The notes under the pieces: model-generated
What the model was told of the DNA's origin: nothing
What the model saw: only the letters and a program-made list of their open reading frames with translations
Database searches by the model: none
Shown: in pieces, positions 7,168 through 13,325 of the stretch
Layout: each line of letters opens with the position of its first letter
How positions within the stretch are numbered: position 1 is the first letter of the stretch
Made by a program: the position numbers and the translations under genes
DNA from: JAPHSX01 sp050298555
GTDB taxonomy: Bacteria; Pseudomonadota; Gammaproteobacteria; Thiohalomonadales; Thiohalomonadaceae
DNA: 13,766 bases
Direction of reading: 5' to 3'
Assembly (NCBI GenBank): GCA_050298555.1
Contig: JBNKUL010000044.1
Coordinates: forward strand, 1 to 13,766

Positions 7168-7339
7168 TATTAATCCTTTTTATGGTATCATCGGCGGATA
7201 TGTAGCTTTTCCGCCTCAAGTAGTAACCTCTTCAGCGGCCTCACGCTGACACTCATCTACAGGGACACATCGCGGACAGACAGCTGGACGGTATTCCGTT
7301 CGGGCAGAATTTTTTTCGTTTTAACAAAGGGTTAACAAC
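7168..7339 (+). promoter_or_regulatory. Leader and probable promoter region of fbp
   Basis: This gap is 172 bases. An extended -10, TG-G-TATCAT, covers 7183-7191. A weak -35 (TTATAA, 7162-7167) lies 18 bases upstream of the hexamer, overlapping the plsC stop. A second TATAAT at 7163-7168 lacks a -35. The leader has three small inverted repeats: 7193-7198 with 7210-7215, 7232-7237 with 7244-7249, and 7286-7291 with 7296-7301. The last is followed eight bases later by seven Ts (7310-7316). TTAACAA is repeated 11 bases apart (7321-7327 and 7332-7338) around the ribosome binding site AAAGGG. I see no gene here. Confidence 0.45.
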
Positions 7340-8353
7340 ATGCACAACCATCGTACCAGTGCCACTCAGTTCATTATCGAGGAGCAGCGCAAGATGTCCG
7401 GCGCCACCGGTGACTTCACCTCTCTGCTGAACGACGTCTTTACCGCCTGTAAGGTGATCTCCAACCTGGTCAACCAGGGTGAGCTGGCCGGCGTACTGGG
7501 TGCCGCCGGTTCCGAGAACGTCCAGGGCGAAGAGCAGAAGAAGATGGACATCATCACCAACGATGTCTTCCTGCAGACCAATGAGTGGGCAGGCCACCTC
7601 GCCGCCATGGCCTCCGAGGAGATGGACGATATCTACCACATCCCCGAGGGTAACCCCAAGGGCAAGTACCTGCTGACCTTCGACCCCCTCGACGGCTCCT
7701 CCAACATGGACGTTAACGTCTCCGTTGGTACCATCTTCTCCATCCTGCGCTGCAAGGGTAACTGCGTAACCCCCACCGCCGAGGACTTCCTGCAGCGCGG
7801 TACCGAGCAGGTAGCCGCCGGTTATGCCCTCTACGGTCCCTCTACCATGCTGGTCATCACCACCGGCCAGGGCGTCAACGGCTTTACCCTGGACCAGAAC
7901 ATTGGTGAGTTTGTACTTACTCACCCCAACATGACCATCCCTGAGGATACCCGCGAGTTCGCTATCAACGCCTCCAACATGCGCCACTGGGAAGAGCCCG
8001 TTAAGCGCTACGTTGACGAGTGCCTGGCCGGTAAAGAGGGCGCCCGTGGCGAGGACTTCAACATGCGTTGGGTCGCCTCCATGGTGGCCGAGGTTCACCG
8101 CATCCTTACCCGTGGCGGCGTCTTCATGTACCCCATTGATGAGAAGATGAAGGCCAAGGGTGGCGAGGGCAAACTGCGCCTGATGTACGAGGCCAACCCG
8201 ATGAGCTTCATCGTCGAGCAGGCCGGCGGCGCCAGCACTACCGGCCGCATCCGCATTATGGACATCCAGCCCAGCGAGCTGCACCAGCGCGTACCCGTGG
8301 TTCTGGGTTCCAAGAACGAGGTGGAGCGTATTACCTCCTACCACAACGAGTAA
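7340..8353 (+). CDS. fbp: Class I fructose-1,6-bisphosphatase
   Basis: The 337-residue enzyme hydrolyses fructose 1,6-bisphosphate to fructose 6-phosphate, a step of gluconeogenesis and of the Calvin cycle. The diagnostic metal-binding motif DPLDGSSN is at 115-122, with the acidic pair E93-E94 upstream. The substrate-binding and C-terminal signatures are GVFMYP (260-265), GKLRLMYEANPMSFIVEQAGG (277-297) and a closing LGSKNEV. The length is close to E. coli Fbp (332). AAAGGG lies 8 bases upstream of the ATG. Its codons are strongly biased (many AAC, ACC, GGT, CGT, ATC and GAG), more so than the neighbours, which suggests high expression. It has its own leader and a strong terminator, so it is probably a separate transcript. 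Use in carbon fixation is an inference; no cbb gene is visible here. Confidence 0.97.
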   Translation: MHNHRTSATQFIIEEQRKMSGATGDFTSLLNDVFTACKVISNLVNQGELAGVLGAAGSENVQGEEQKKMDIITNDVFLQTNEWAGHLAAMASEEMDDIYHIPEGNPKGKYLLTFDPLDGSSNMDVNVSVGTIFSILRCKGNCVTPTAEDFLQRGTEQVAAGYALYGPSTMLVITTGQGVNGFTLDQNIGEFVLTHPNMTIPEDTREFAINASNMRHWEEPVKRYVDECLAGKEGARGEDFNMRWVASMVAEVHRILTRGGVFMYPIDEKMKAKGGEGKLRLMYEANPMSFIVEQAGGASTTGRIRIMDIQPSELHQRVPVVLGSKNEVERITSYHNE

Positions 8354-8374
8354 GTTATCCGCTTACTCGATACG

Positions 8375-8404
8375 AAAGGGGAGGCCACAAGCCTCCCCTT
8401 TTTT
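8375..8404 (+). terminator. Rho-independent terminator of fbp
   Basis: An 11-bp perfect stem, AAAGGGGAGGC (8375-8385) with GCCTCCCCTTT (8391-8401), encloses a 5-base loop (CACAA) and runs into six Ts (8399-8404). It begins 22 bases after the fbp stop. Confidence 0.93.
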
Positions 8405-8430
8405 ATGCCTATATTTCCATTAGGCAAAAG

Positions 8431-8454
8431 AAAACCCGGCAATGCCGGGTTTTT
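8431..8454. terminator. Bidirectional terminator between fbp and gyrB
   Basis: A 10-bp perfect stem, AAAACCCGGC (8431-8440) with GCCGGGTTTT (8444-8453), encloses a 3-base loop. T-rich tails follow on both strands: TTTTTCTTT on plus and TTTTCTTTTG on minus. It would end gyrB transcription (minus) 25 bases past its stop codon and backs up the fbp terminator on the plus strand. Confidence 0.9.
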
Positions 8455-8478
8455 CTTTGTATCCCTATTTATGGTCAA

Positions 8479-10884
8479 TCAGACGTCCAGATTCTCCACA
8501 TAGAGGGCATTTTGCTCGATGAAGTCACGACGCGGCTCCACCTGATCACCCATCAGGGTGGTGAAGATCTCATCGGCGGCGATGGCATCCTCAATGGTTA
8601 CCTGCAGCAGGCGACGACTCTCCGGATTCATCGTGGTCTCCCACAACTGCTCCGGATTCATCTCACCCAGACCCTTGTAGCGTTGAATGTGCTGACCGCG
8701 TTTTGCCTCGTTAAGCAGCCACTCCAGGGCCTGCTTGAAGCTCGCCACCTCACTGCGGCGCTCACCACGCTGAATATAGGCACCATCACCGATCAGCCCC
8801 TGCAACTGCTCACCCAGCTTCTTAATCGACTGATACTCGGAGGTGGCAAAGAAGTCTGCACTGAAGCTGTACTCATTGGCCACGCCGTGACGCCACTCGC
8901 TGACGTTTATTGCCTCCAGCGCACCGGACTCTGAACGCTGCGCCTGTAGGGTAAAGCGGCGCTCTGCACCATGCTCTTCATTGAGGGCATCGAGTGCCTG
9001 ACTGAACCACTGCTCGACACCGTCATTCTCAAAGGTCGATGCATCTAGGGAGGGGAGGGCGATGAACTTTTCCAGCAACAGGTCGTTATAGCGGCGCCCC
9101 AGGCGCGAAATAATCGCCATAACCTGTTGATATTGCTTGGCAAGTTCTTCCAGGGCCATGCCTGAGATAGCCGGTGCGCTCTCGTCCATGTGTAGCTCGG
9201 CGTTATCGATAGCGATCTGAAGGAGGTAGTTATTCAGCTCCAGGTCGTCCTTTACGTAACGCTCCTGCTTGCCCTTCTTCACCTTATAGAGCGGCGGTTG
9301 GGCGATATAGATGTGGCCACGCTCCACCAGCTCCGACATCTGACGATAGAAGAAGGTGAGAAGCAGTGTACGAATGTGCGAGCCGTCGACGTCCGCATCG
9401 GTCATGATAATAATGCGGTGGTAGCGCAGCTTGTCCGGATTAAACTCCTCACGTCCAATACCGCAACCCAGTGCGGTAATCAGAGTACCGACCTCCTGGG
9501 AGGAGATCATTTTGTCGAAGCGCGCCTTCTCTACGTTGAGGATCTTACCCTTGAGTGGCAGGATCGCCTGATTTTTACGGTCACGCCCCTGTTTGGCAGA
9601 ACCGCCCGCGGAGTCACCCTCCACCAGGTAGAGTTCGGAGAGGGCAGGGTCCTTTTCCTGGCAGTCCGCCAGTTTGCCGGGCAGGCCAGCCACATCCAGC
9701 GCCCCCTTACGGCGGGTCATCTCACGGGCCTTACGCGCTGCATCGCGAGCACGGGCTGCATCGACGACCTTACCGGCGATGGTCTTCGCATCGCCAGGGT
9801 GCTCCAGCATAAAGTCCTGGAACTTCTCCGCTACCAACGACTCCACCACGCTCTTCACCTCGGAGGAGACCAGTTTGTCCTTGGTCTGCGAGGAGAACTT
9901 GGGATCCGGCACCTTCACGGAGAGAACGGCGGTAAGGCCTTCACGGGCATCGTCGCCGCTGGGGCTTACCTTCGCCTTCTTCGCCAGACCTTCGCTCTCG
10001 ATGTAGCCGTTAATGCTACGGGTCAACGCGGCACGGAAACCCGCCATGTGGGTACCGCCATCGCGCTGGGGAATATTATTGGTAAAGCAGAAGATGCTCT
10101 CCTGGTAGGCATCGCTCCACTGCATGGAAACCTCGACGCCGATATCGTCCTTCTCGGCGGAGAAGTGGAGCACCGTCTCATGCAGCGGGGTCTTGTTACG
10201 GTTGAGGTGCTCGACAAAGGCACTGATACCGCCCTCATATTCGAACAGATCCTCTTTGGCACTACGCTCATCCACCAGGTGAATACGAACACCGGAGTTG
10301 AGGAAGCTCAGCTCACGCAGGCGTTTGGCCAGAATATCGTAGTGATATTCGGTATCGGTGAAGATCTCTGCACTCGGTTTGAAACGGACCTCGGTTCCGG
10401 TAGTGTTGCTCTCACCTATTTCCCTGAGTGGATACTGCGGTTCGCCCAGCACATACTCCTGCTGATACTTCTTACCAGCGCGGCGAATGGTCAGCAGCAG
10501 ACTCTCGGAGAGGGCATTCACTACGGAGACACCTACACCGTGAAGTCCACCAGAGACCTTATAGGAGTTGTCGTCGAACTTACCACCGGCATGCAGTACG
10601 GTGAGGATAACCTCGGCGGCCGAGCGCTGCTCCTCTTCATGGTAGTCGACGGGAATTCCGCGGCCATTATCCCGCACAGAGACCGAGCCATCGCTGTGTA
10701 TTACCACATCGATCTGGCTGCAGTGGCCAGCCAGCGCCTCATCAATGGAGTTGTCCACCACCTCGAATACCATGTGGTGAAGACCCGTACCATCATCCGT
10801 GTCGCCGATATACATTCCCGGACGCTTTCGTACCGCATCCAAGCCTTTCAGTACCTTAATACTGGACGAATCGTATTCACTCAT
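8479..10884 (-). CDS. gyrB: DNA gyrase subunit B
   Basis: The 801-residue protein is the ATPase subunit of DNA gyrase, which pairs with GyrA to introduce negative supercoils. It follows E. coli GyrB (804 residues) nearly throughout. The GHKL ATPase domain has E41 and N45 (EVVDNSIDEALAG), D72 in RDNGRG and the GGLHGVG loop at 112-118. The transducer contains QTKDKLVSSEVK, the TOPRIM region has EGDSAGGSAKQGR and DADVDGSHIRTLLLTFFYR, and the tail has RYKGLGEMNPEQLWETTM. The long TOPRIM insert typical of Gram-negative GyrB is present. I chose the ATG at 10884 because GGAG lies 6 bases upstream and the product begins MSEYDSSSIKV. A TTG 18 bases further out is unlikely. The gene follows recF by 27 bases and converges on fbp. 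Confidence 0.98.
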   Translation of the reverse strand: MSEYDSSSIKVLKGLDAVRKRPGMYIGDTDDGTGLHHMVFEVVDNSIDEALAGHCSQIDVVIHSDGSVSVRDNGRGIPVDYHEEEQRSAAEVILTVLHAGGKFDDNSYKVSGGLHGVGVSVVNALSESLLLTIRRAGKKYQQEYVLGEPQYPLREIGESNTTGTEVRFKPSAEIFTDTEYHYDILAKRLRELSFLNSGVRIHLVDERSAKEDLFEYEGGISAFVEHLNRNKTPLHETVLHFSAEKDDIGVEVSMQWSDAYQESIFCFTNNIPQRDGGTHMAGFRAALTRSINGYIESEGLAKKAKVSPSGDDAREGLTAVLSVKVPDPKFSSQTKDKLVSSEVKSVVESLVAEKFQDFMLEHPGDAKTIAGKVVDAARARDAARKAREMTRRKGALDVAGLPGKLADCQEKDPALSELYLVEGDSAGGSAKQGRDRKNQAILPLKGKILNVEKARFDKMISSQEVGTLITALGCGIGREEFNPDKLRYHRIIIMTDADVDGSHIRTLLLTFFYRQMSELVERGHIYIAQPPLYKVKKGKQERYVKDDLELNNYLLQIAIDNAELHMDESAPAISGMALEELAKQYQQVMAIISRLGRRYNDLLLEKFIALPSLDASTFENDGVEQWFSQALDALNEEHGAERRFTLQAQRSESGALEAINVSEWRHGVANEYSFSADFFATSEYQSIKKLGEQLQGLIGDGAYIQRGERRSEVASFKQALEWLLNEAKRGQHIQRYKGLGEMNPEQLWETTMNPESRRLLQVTIEDAIAADEIFTTLMGDQVEPRRDFIEQNALYVENLDV

Positions 10885-10890
10885 AACCAA

Positions 10891-10894
10891 CTCC
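10891..10894 (-). promoter_or_regulatory. Ribosome binding site that fixes the gyrB start
   Basis: GGAG on the minus strand sits 6 bases before the ATG at 10884. It lies inside the reading frame extended to the TTG at 10902, so it argues for the shorter 801-residue product. Confidence 0.7.
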
Positions 10895-10910
10895 GATTTC
10901 AATTCGAACC

Positions 10911-10919
10911 ATTATACCA
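10911..10919 (-). promoter_or_regulatory. Candidate extended -10 promoter for gyrB
   Basis: The minus strand reads TGGTATAAT, a perfect extended -10 (TGnTATAAT), overlapping the recF stop codon. Transcription would start near 10904, about 20 bases before the gyrB ATG. No -35 is recognisable, and the parS site at 10937-10952 covers part of that area. gyrB may thus be made both from the dnaN-recF message and from this promoter. Confidence 0.5.
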
Positions 10920-11985
10920 CCTCTTTAATGTGGCCATGTTCCACGTGGAACACTTTTCTCTCACCCCACTCTCTGTAGTCAACAAGCTCGAGTTCAGGTG
11001 TGGTGATAAAGACCTGAGTAGTAAGTGATTTTACAGTATCCAATAACATCACCCTATGGGAGACATCCAATTCTGCTGCAATATCGTCAATCAGCAGGAT
11101 AGGTCGCTTGCCACTCGTCGCCTGCAGTGAGAGTGCCTGTGCCAACTTCATGGCTATCACTACCAACTTTAGTTGTCCTCTTGATAGTGATTCAGAAACC
11201 TTAATGCCGTGATGTTTGACCCTAATGTCACCTCGGTGTGGACCAGCCGTGGTGTACTTAAGTTTGATGTCATTATCGCGTGACTGGGTTAATGCATTAG
11301 CCAAGTCCAGTTCCTTAGTCCAGCCCGATCGATAAGTAATATCGAGTGATACCTCAGGTAGCAGAGATTCAAGCAGCTCATTTACCAGAGGCGTTATCTG
11401 TTCAACATACTCACGCCGATATTGATCAATCACCTCACCATGCTCCACCAATATCGAATCCCAATTGTGTAGCTGCCTTACCTCCCGCTGCTTGATAAGG
11501 GCATTGCGCTGTTTTAGTGCTCGCTGGTAGTTGGACAGGTGGTGATGAAATGATTGTTCCACGTGGAACAATGACCAGTCGATGTAGTTCCGGCGATGCT
11601 CCGAGCCTTCCAGTAAGAGTGAGATGCTTTCTGGTGAGATAACCTGTAGGGGATGAAGTTGCACAAGATCTGAGCGTCGAACCAGCTCATTGCCATCAAC
11701 ACGTGTTTGATGATTGAGATCCCTGCAGCGTTTAATCCCAATACGATGTGATAGATCGTTACCACTTTCGGCGAAGAGGGTGAAACAGTCAGAAGCGTGG
11801 TGGACGATGTGGGATAGGCGGCTGGTACGAAAGGAACTGCCTGAGGCCAGATAGTGGAGTGCCTCCAGCAGACTGCTCTTACCGGATCCATTAGAACCGG
11901 TAATAAGGTTTAGAGAGGGAGAGGGGAGGAGTGAGGTTGAGACCAGGTTCCTAAAGTTAGTGATCTCAACCCGCCGAAACACCAT
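10912..11985 (-). CDS. recF: DNA replication/repair protein RecF
   Basis: The 357-residue SMC-like ATPase helps load RecA at single-strand gaps and stalled forks together with RecO and RecR. Walker A is GSNGSGKS (30-37) after the family start EITNFRNL (7-14). The ABC signature is SLSRGQ (266-271) and Walker B is PILLIDDIAAELD (295-307). The family block WSLFHVEQ (137-144) and the C-terminal FHVEH (346-350) are present, and both are encoded by parS palindromes. The ATG at 11985 lies 8 bases after the dnaN stop with no clear ribosome binding site, suggesting coupled translation and modest expression. Codon use is visibly more AT-rich than in glyS or fbp, with many ATT, GAT, CAT and TTA-type codons. 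It lies in its usual place between dnaN and gyrB. Confidence 0.97.
   Translation of the reverse strand: MVFRRVEITNFRNLVSTSLLPSPSLNLITGSNGSGKSSLLEALHYLASGSSFRTSRLSHIVHHASDCFTLFAESGNDLSHRIGIKRCRDLNHQTRVDGNELVRRSDLVQLHPLQVISPESISLLLEGSEHRRNYIDWSLFHVEQSFHHHLSNYQRALKQRNALIKQREVRQLHNWDSILVEHGEVIDQYRREYVEQITPLVNELLESLLPEVSLDITYRSGWTKELDLANALTQSRDNDIKLKYTTAGPHRGDIRVKHHGIKVSESLSRGQLKLVVIAMKLAQALSLQATSGKRPILLIDDIAAELDVSHRVMLLDTVKSLTTQVFITTPELELVDYREWGERKVFHVEHGHIKEVV
10937..10952. other. parS: parS partition site 1 (within recF 3' end)
   Basis: TGTTCCACGTGGAACA is a perfect 16-bp palindrome and matches the chromosomal parS consensus known from Pseudomonas, a GC-richer variant of the TGTTTCACGTGAAACA site of Bacillus. 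ParB binds such sites near oriC and spreads, with ParA moving the origin region. It lies about 2.2 kb from the dnaA-dnaN gap. It encodes residues VFHVEH of RecF. Confidence 0.88.
11553..11572. other. parS: parS partition site 2 (within recF)
   Basis: The core TGTTCCACGTGGAACA would read 11555-11570 but begins TTGTTCC here: the stretch ATTGTTCCACGTGGAACAAT is a perfect 20-bp palindrome whose central 14 bases (GTTCCACGTGGAAC) are identical to site 1. The outer base pair of the 16-mer is T-A on both ends. It encodes FHVEQ of RecF and lies about 1.6 kb from the oriC gap. Confidence 0.85.
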
Positions 11986-11993
11986 ATATTGTG

Positions 11994-13097
11994 TTAGAGA
12001 CGCATCGGCATTACGACATAGCGGGAGCTATCATCACCGAGGGCGGTAATAACACAGCTGCTATTGGGATCGAGGAGCGTCATCTCGACCTCATCTGACT
12101 TGATGGAGTTGAGGGCGTCGACGAGATAGGAGACGTTGAAACCAATCTCGAGTTCATCGTCCTGGTAACTGATGTCGATCTCCTCGACCGCCTCTTCCTG
12201 CTCAGGGTTGTTAACGGTCGCACGGAGCAGATTGTTGCTGAAGTTCATACGGATGCCTCGGTACTTCTCATTAGAGAGGATAGAGGCACGAATAAGGCCC
12301 TGACGCAGTACCTCACGGTTGGCACTGACGATCTTCTGCCCACCTTTGGGAATAACACGATCATAGTCAGGGAAGCGTCCGTCAATTAGCTTGGAGGTAA
12401 AGACGATATCACCAAGGTCTATACGGACAAAGTTTGTATTAATTTGTACGGTACAGGGAATCTCCTCATCACTGAGCAGACGCGTTAGTTCCATAATCCC
12501 TTTTCTGGGTACGATGATCTGATTGATATCCCCCGGGTTGATTTCACACTCCTTCTCGCTGAGGGCTAGCCTGTGGCCGTCTGTGGCCACAGCGCGTAGT
12601 GAGTTGGGGTTCATCTCCAGTAGCAGGCCATTAAGGTAGTAGCGGACATCCTGGTTGGCCATACAGAAATAGGTCTGGTCGATAAGGTGCTTAAGGATAC
12701 CCTGGGGGATGGAGAACTCACGTGCAGCGGTTATCGACTCGCTGGAGGGGAAATCGGTAGTAGGCAGGGTAGCCAGGGTAAAGCGGCTCTTACCGGAGCG
12801 AATAACTGCCTTGCTGTCGTCGATAACAATATCGACATTAGAACCTTCAGGGAGGCTTTTGCAGATATCCATGAATTTACGTGCCGGTAAGGTGATCTCA
12901 CCACTGTCACTACTCACCAGGTCCGAGGTATTTGCCATCAGCTCTACCTCGAGGTCGGTACCAGTGAGTGTGAGCTTATTCTCCTCAACCACCAGAAGTA
13001 TGTTCGAGAGAATAGGCAGAGTTTGTCTCTTCTCGACAACACCACTAACCACCTGAAGGGGTTTAAGGAGTGCATCTCTATTTATGGTGATCTTCAT
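11994..13097 (-). CDS. dnaN: DNA polymerase III beta subunit (sliding clamp)
   Basis: The 367-residue protein is the ring-shaped clamp that tethers DNA polymerase III and other partners to DNA. It aligns with E. coli DnaN (366 residues) over the full length. Matching blocks include LLKPLQVVSGVVEKRQTLPIL, LTGTDLEVEL, QDVRYYLNGLLLE, ATDGHRLAL, IVPRKGIMEL, FTSKLIDGRFPDYDRVIPK, NNPEQEEA and the C-terminal YVVMPMRL. I chose the ATG at 13097, giving MKITINRDALLKPLQ, because AGGA lies 8 bases upstream. The ATG at 13106 would have that motif touching it. recF follows after 8 bases. Transcription probably arises from dnaA and from the AT-rich gap upstream. Composition is lower in GC than the genes to the left. 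Confidence 0.98.
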   Translation of the reverse strand: MKITINRDALLKPLQVVSGVVEKRQTLPILSNILLVVEENKLTLTGTDLEVELMANTSDLVSSDSGEITLPARKFMDICKSLPEGSNVDIVIDDSKAVIRSGKSRFTLATLPTTDFPSSESITAAREFSIPQGILKHLIDQTYFCMANQDVRYYLNGLLLEMNPNSLRAVATDGHRLALSEKECEINPGDINQIIVPRKGIMELTRLLSDEEIPCTVQINTNFVRIDLGDIVFTSKLIDGRFPDYDRVIPKGGQKIVSANREVLRQGLIRASILSNEKYRGIRMNFSNNLLRATVNNPEQEEAVEEIDISYQDDELEIGFNVSYLVDALNSIKSDEVEMTLLDPNSSCVITALGDDSSRYVVMPMRL

Positions 13098-13105
13098 GGA
13101 TCTCA

Positions 13106-13109
13106 TCCT
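13106..13109 (-). promoter_or_regulatory. Ribosome binding site that fixes the dnaN start
   Basis: AGGA on the minus strand is 8 bases before the ATG at 13097 and overlaps the alternative ATG at 13106, which favours the shorter protein that starts as in the family. Confidence 0.65.
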
Positions 13110-13110
13110 G

Positions 13111-13143
13111 ACTAATTATTAATTAAATATATTATATATAGAT
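13111..13143. other. AT-rich DNA unwinding element candidate
   Basis: Apart from the first few bases and the final GAT, this stretch is almost purely A and T (AATTATTAATTAAATATATTATATATA-type sequence). It lies between the nearest DnaA box and dnaN, where the duplex would be opened. It may also supply the dnaN promoter. Confidence 0.6.
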
Positions 13144-13172
13144 CTGTTGTTGTTATTACACAGCTACTTTTC

Positions 13173-13181
13173 TGTGGATAA
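13173..13181 (-). promoter_or_regulatory. DnaA box, consensus
   Basis: The minus strand reads TTATCCACA, the perfect 9-mer bound by DnaA domain IV. It is the box closest to the AT-rich element and points toward it. Confidence 0.9.
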
Positions 13182-13259
13182 CTTATTTTTCACTATATAA
13201 TTCAGCCTGTTAAAGTAAAATTTCCTATCCGTGACCCGGTGCCTAAGCACTGCATCGTT

Positions 13260-13268
13260 TGTGGATAA
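13260..13268 (-). promoter_or_regulatory. DnaA box, consensus
   Basis: The minus strand reads TTATCCACA, in the same orientation as the box at 13173 and inverted relative to the box at 13306. Confidence 0.9.
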
Positions 13269-13305
13269 GTTGTTGAGTAAATCGGGCCTGTTTTGAATCA
13301 CCGAT

Positions 13306-13314
13306 TTATCCACA
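13306..13314 (+). promoter_or_regulatory. DnaA box, consensus
   Basis: The plus strand reads TTATCCACA, 12 bases past the dnaA stop codon. It faces the box at 13260, forming an inverted pair. Confidence 0.9.
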
Positions 13315-13325
13315 ACTTACCCTCA

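Larger units (their letters stand above)
13098..13325. other. oriC: Probable chromosomal replication origin (oriC) in the dnaA-dnaN gap
   Basis: The 228-base gap between dnaN and dnaA holds three perfect DnaA boxes and a very AT-rich stretch next to dnaN, as in origins of Pseudomonas and many other bacteria. Weaker one-mismatch boxes are at 13154-13162 and 13186-13194. Origins of some relatives also use the other side of dnaA, which lies outside this window. The dnaN promoter must also lie here. Confidence 0.75.

Noticed and set aside
7193..7215. GGCGGA/TCCGCC hairpin after plsC as a terminator
   Set aside because: The stem is six bp with an 11-base loop and no T-run follows, so it is not a credible terminator on its own.
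10885..10902. TTG start extending GyrB by six residues
   Set aside because: GGAG with ideal spacing precedes the internal ATG at 10884, and GyrB proteins begin near MSxxYDSSSIKV.
9298..11028. A 576-codon plus-strand open frame opposite gyrB
   Set aside because: It lies entirely across gyrB and the end of recF, whose minus-strand products match known families end to end. It is an antisense shadow of GC-biased codons.
11694..11712. CACGTG-centred near-palindrome in recF (CATCAACACGTGTTTGATG)
   Set aside because: It lacks the GTTCC/GGAAC arms of parS and its flanks are offset by one base, so it is not a third partition site.
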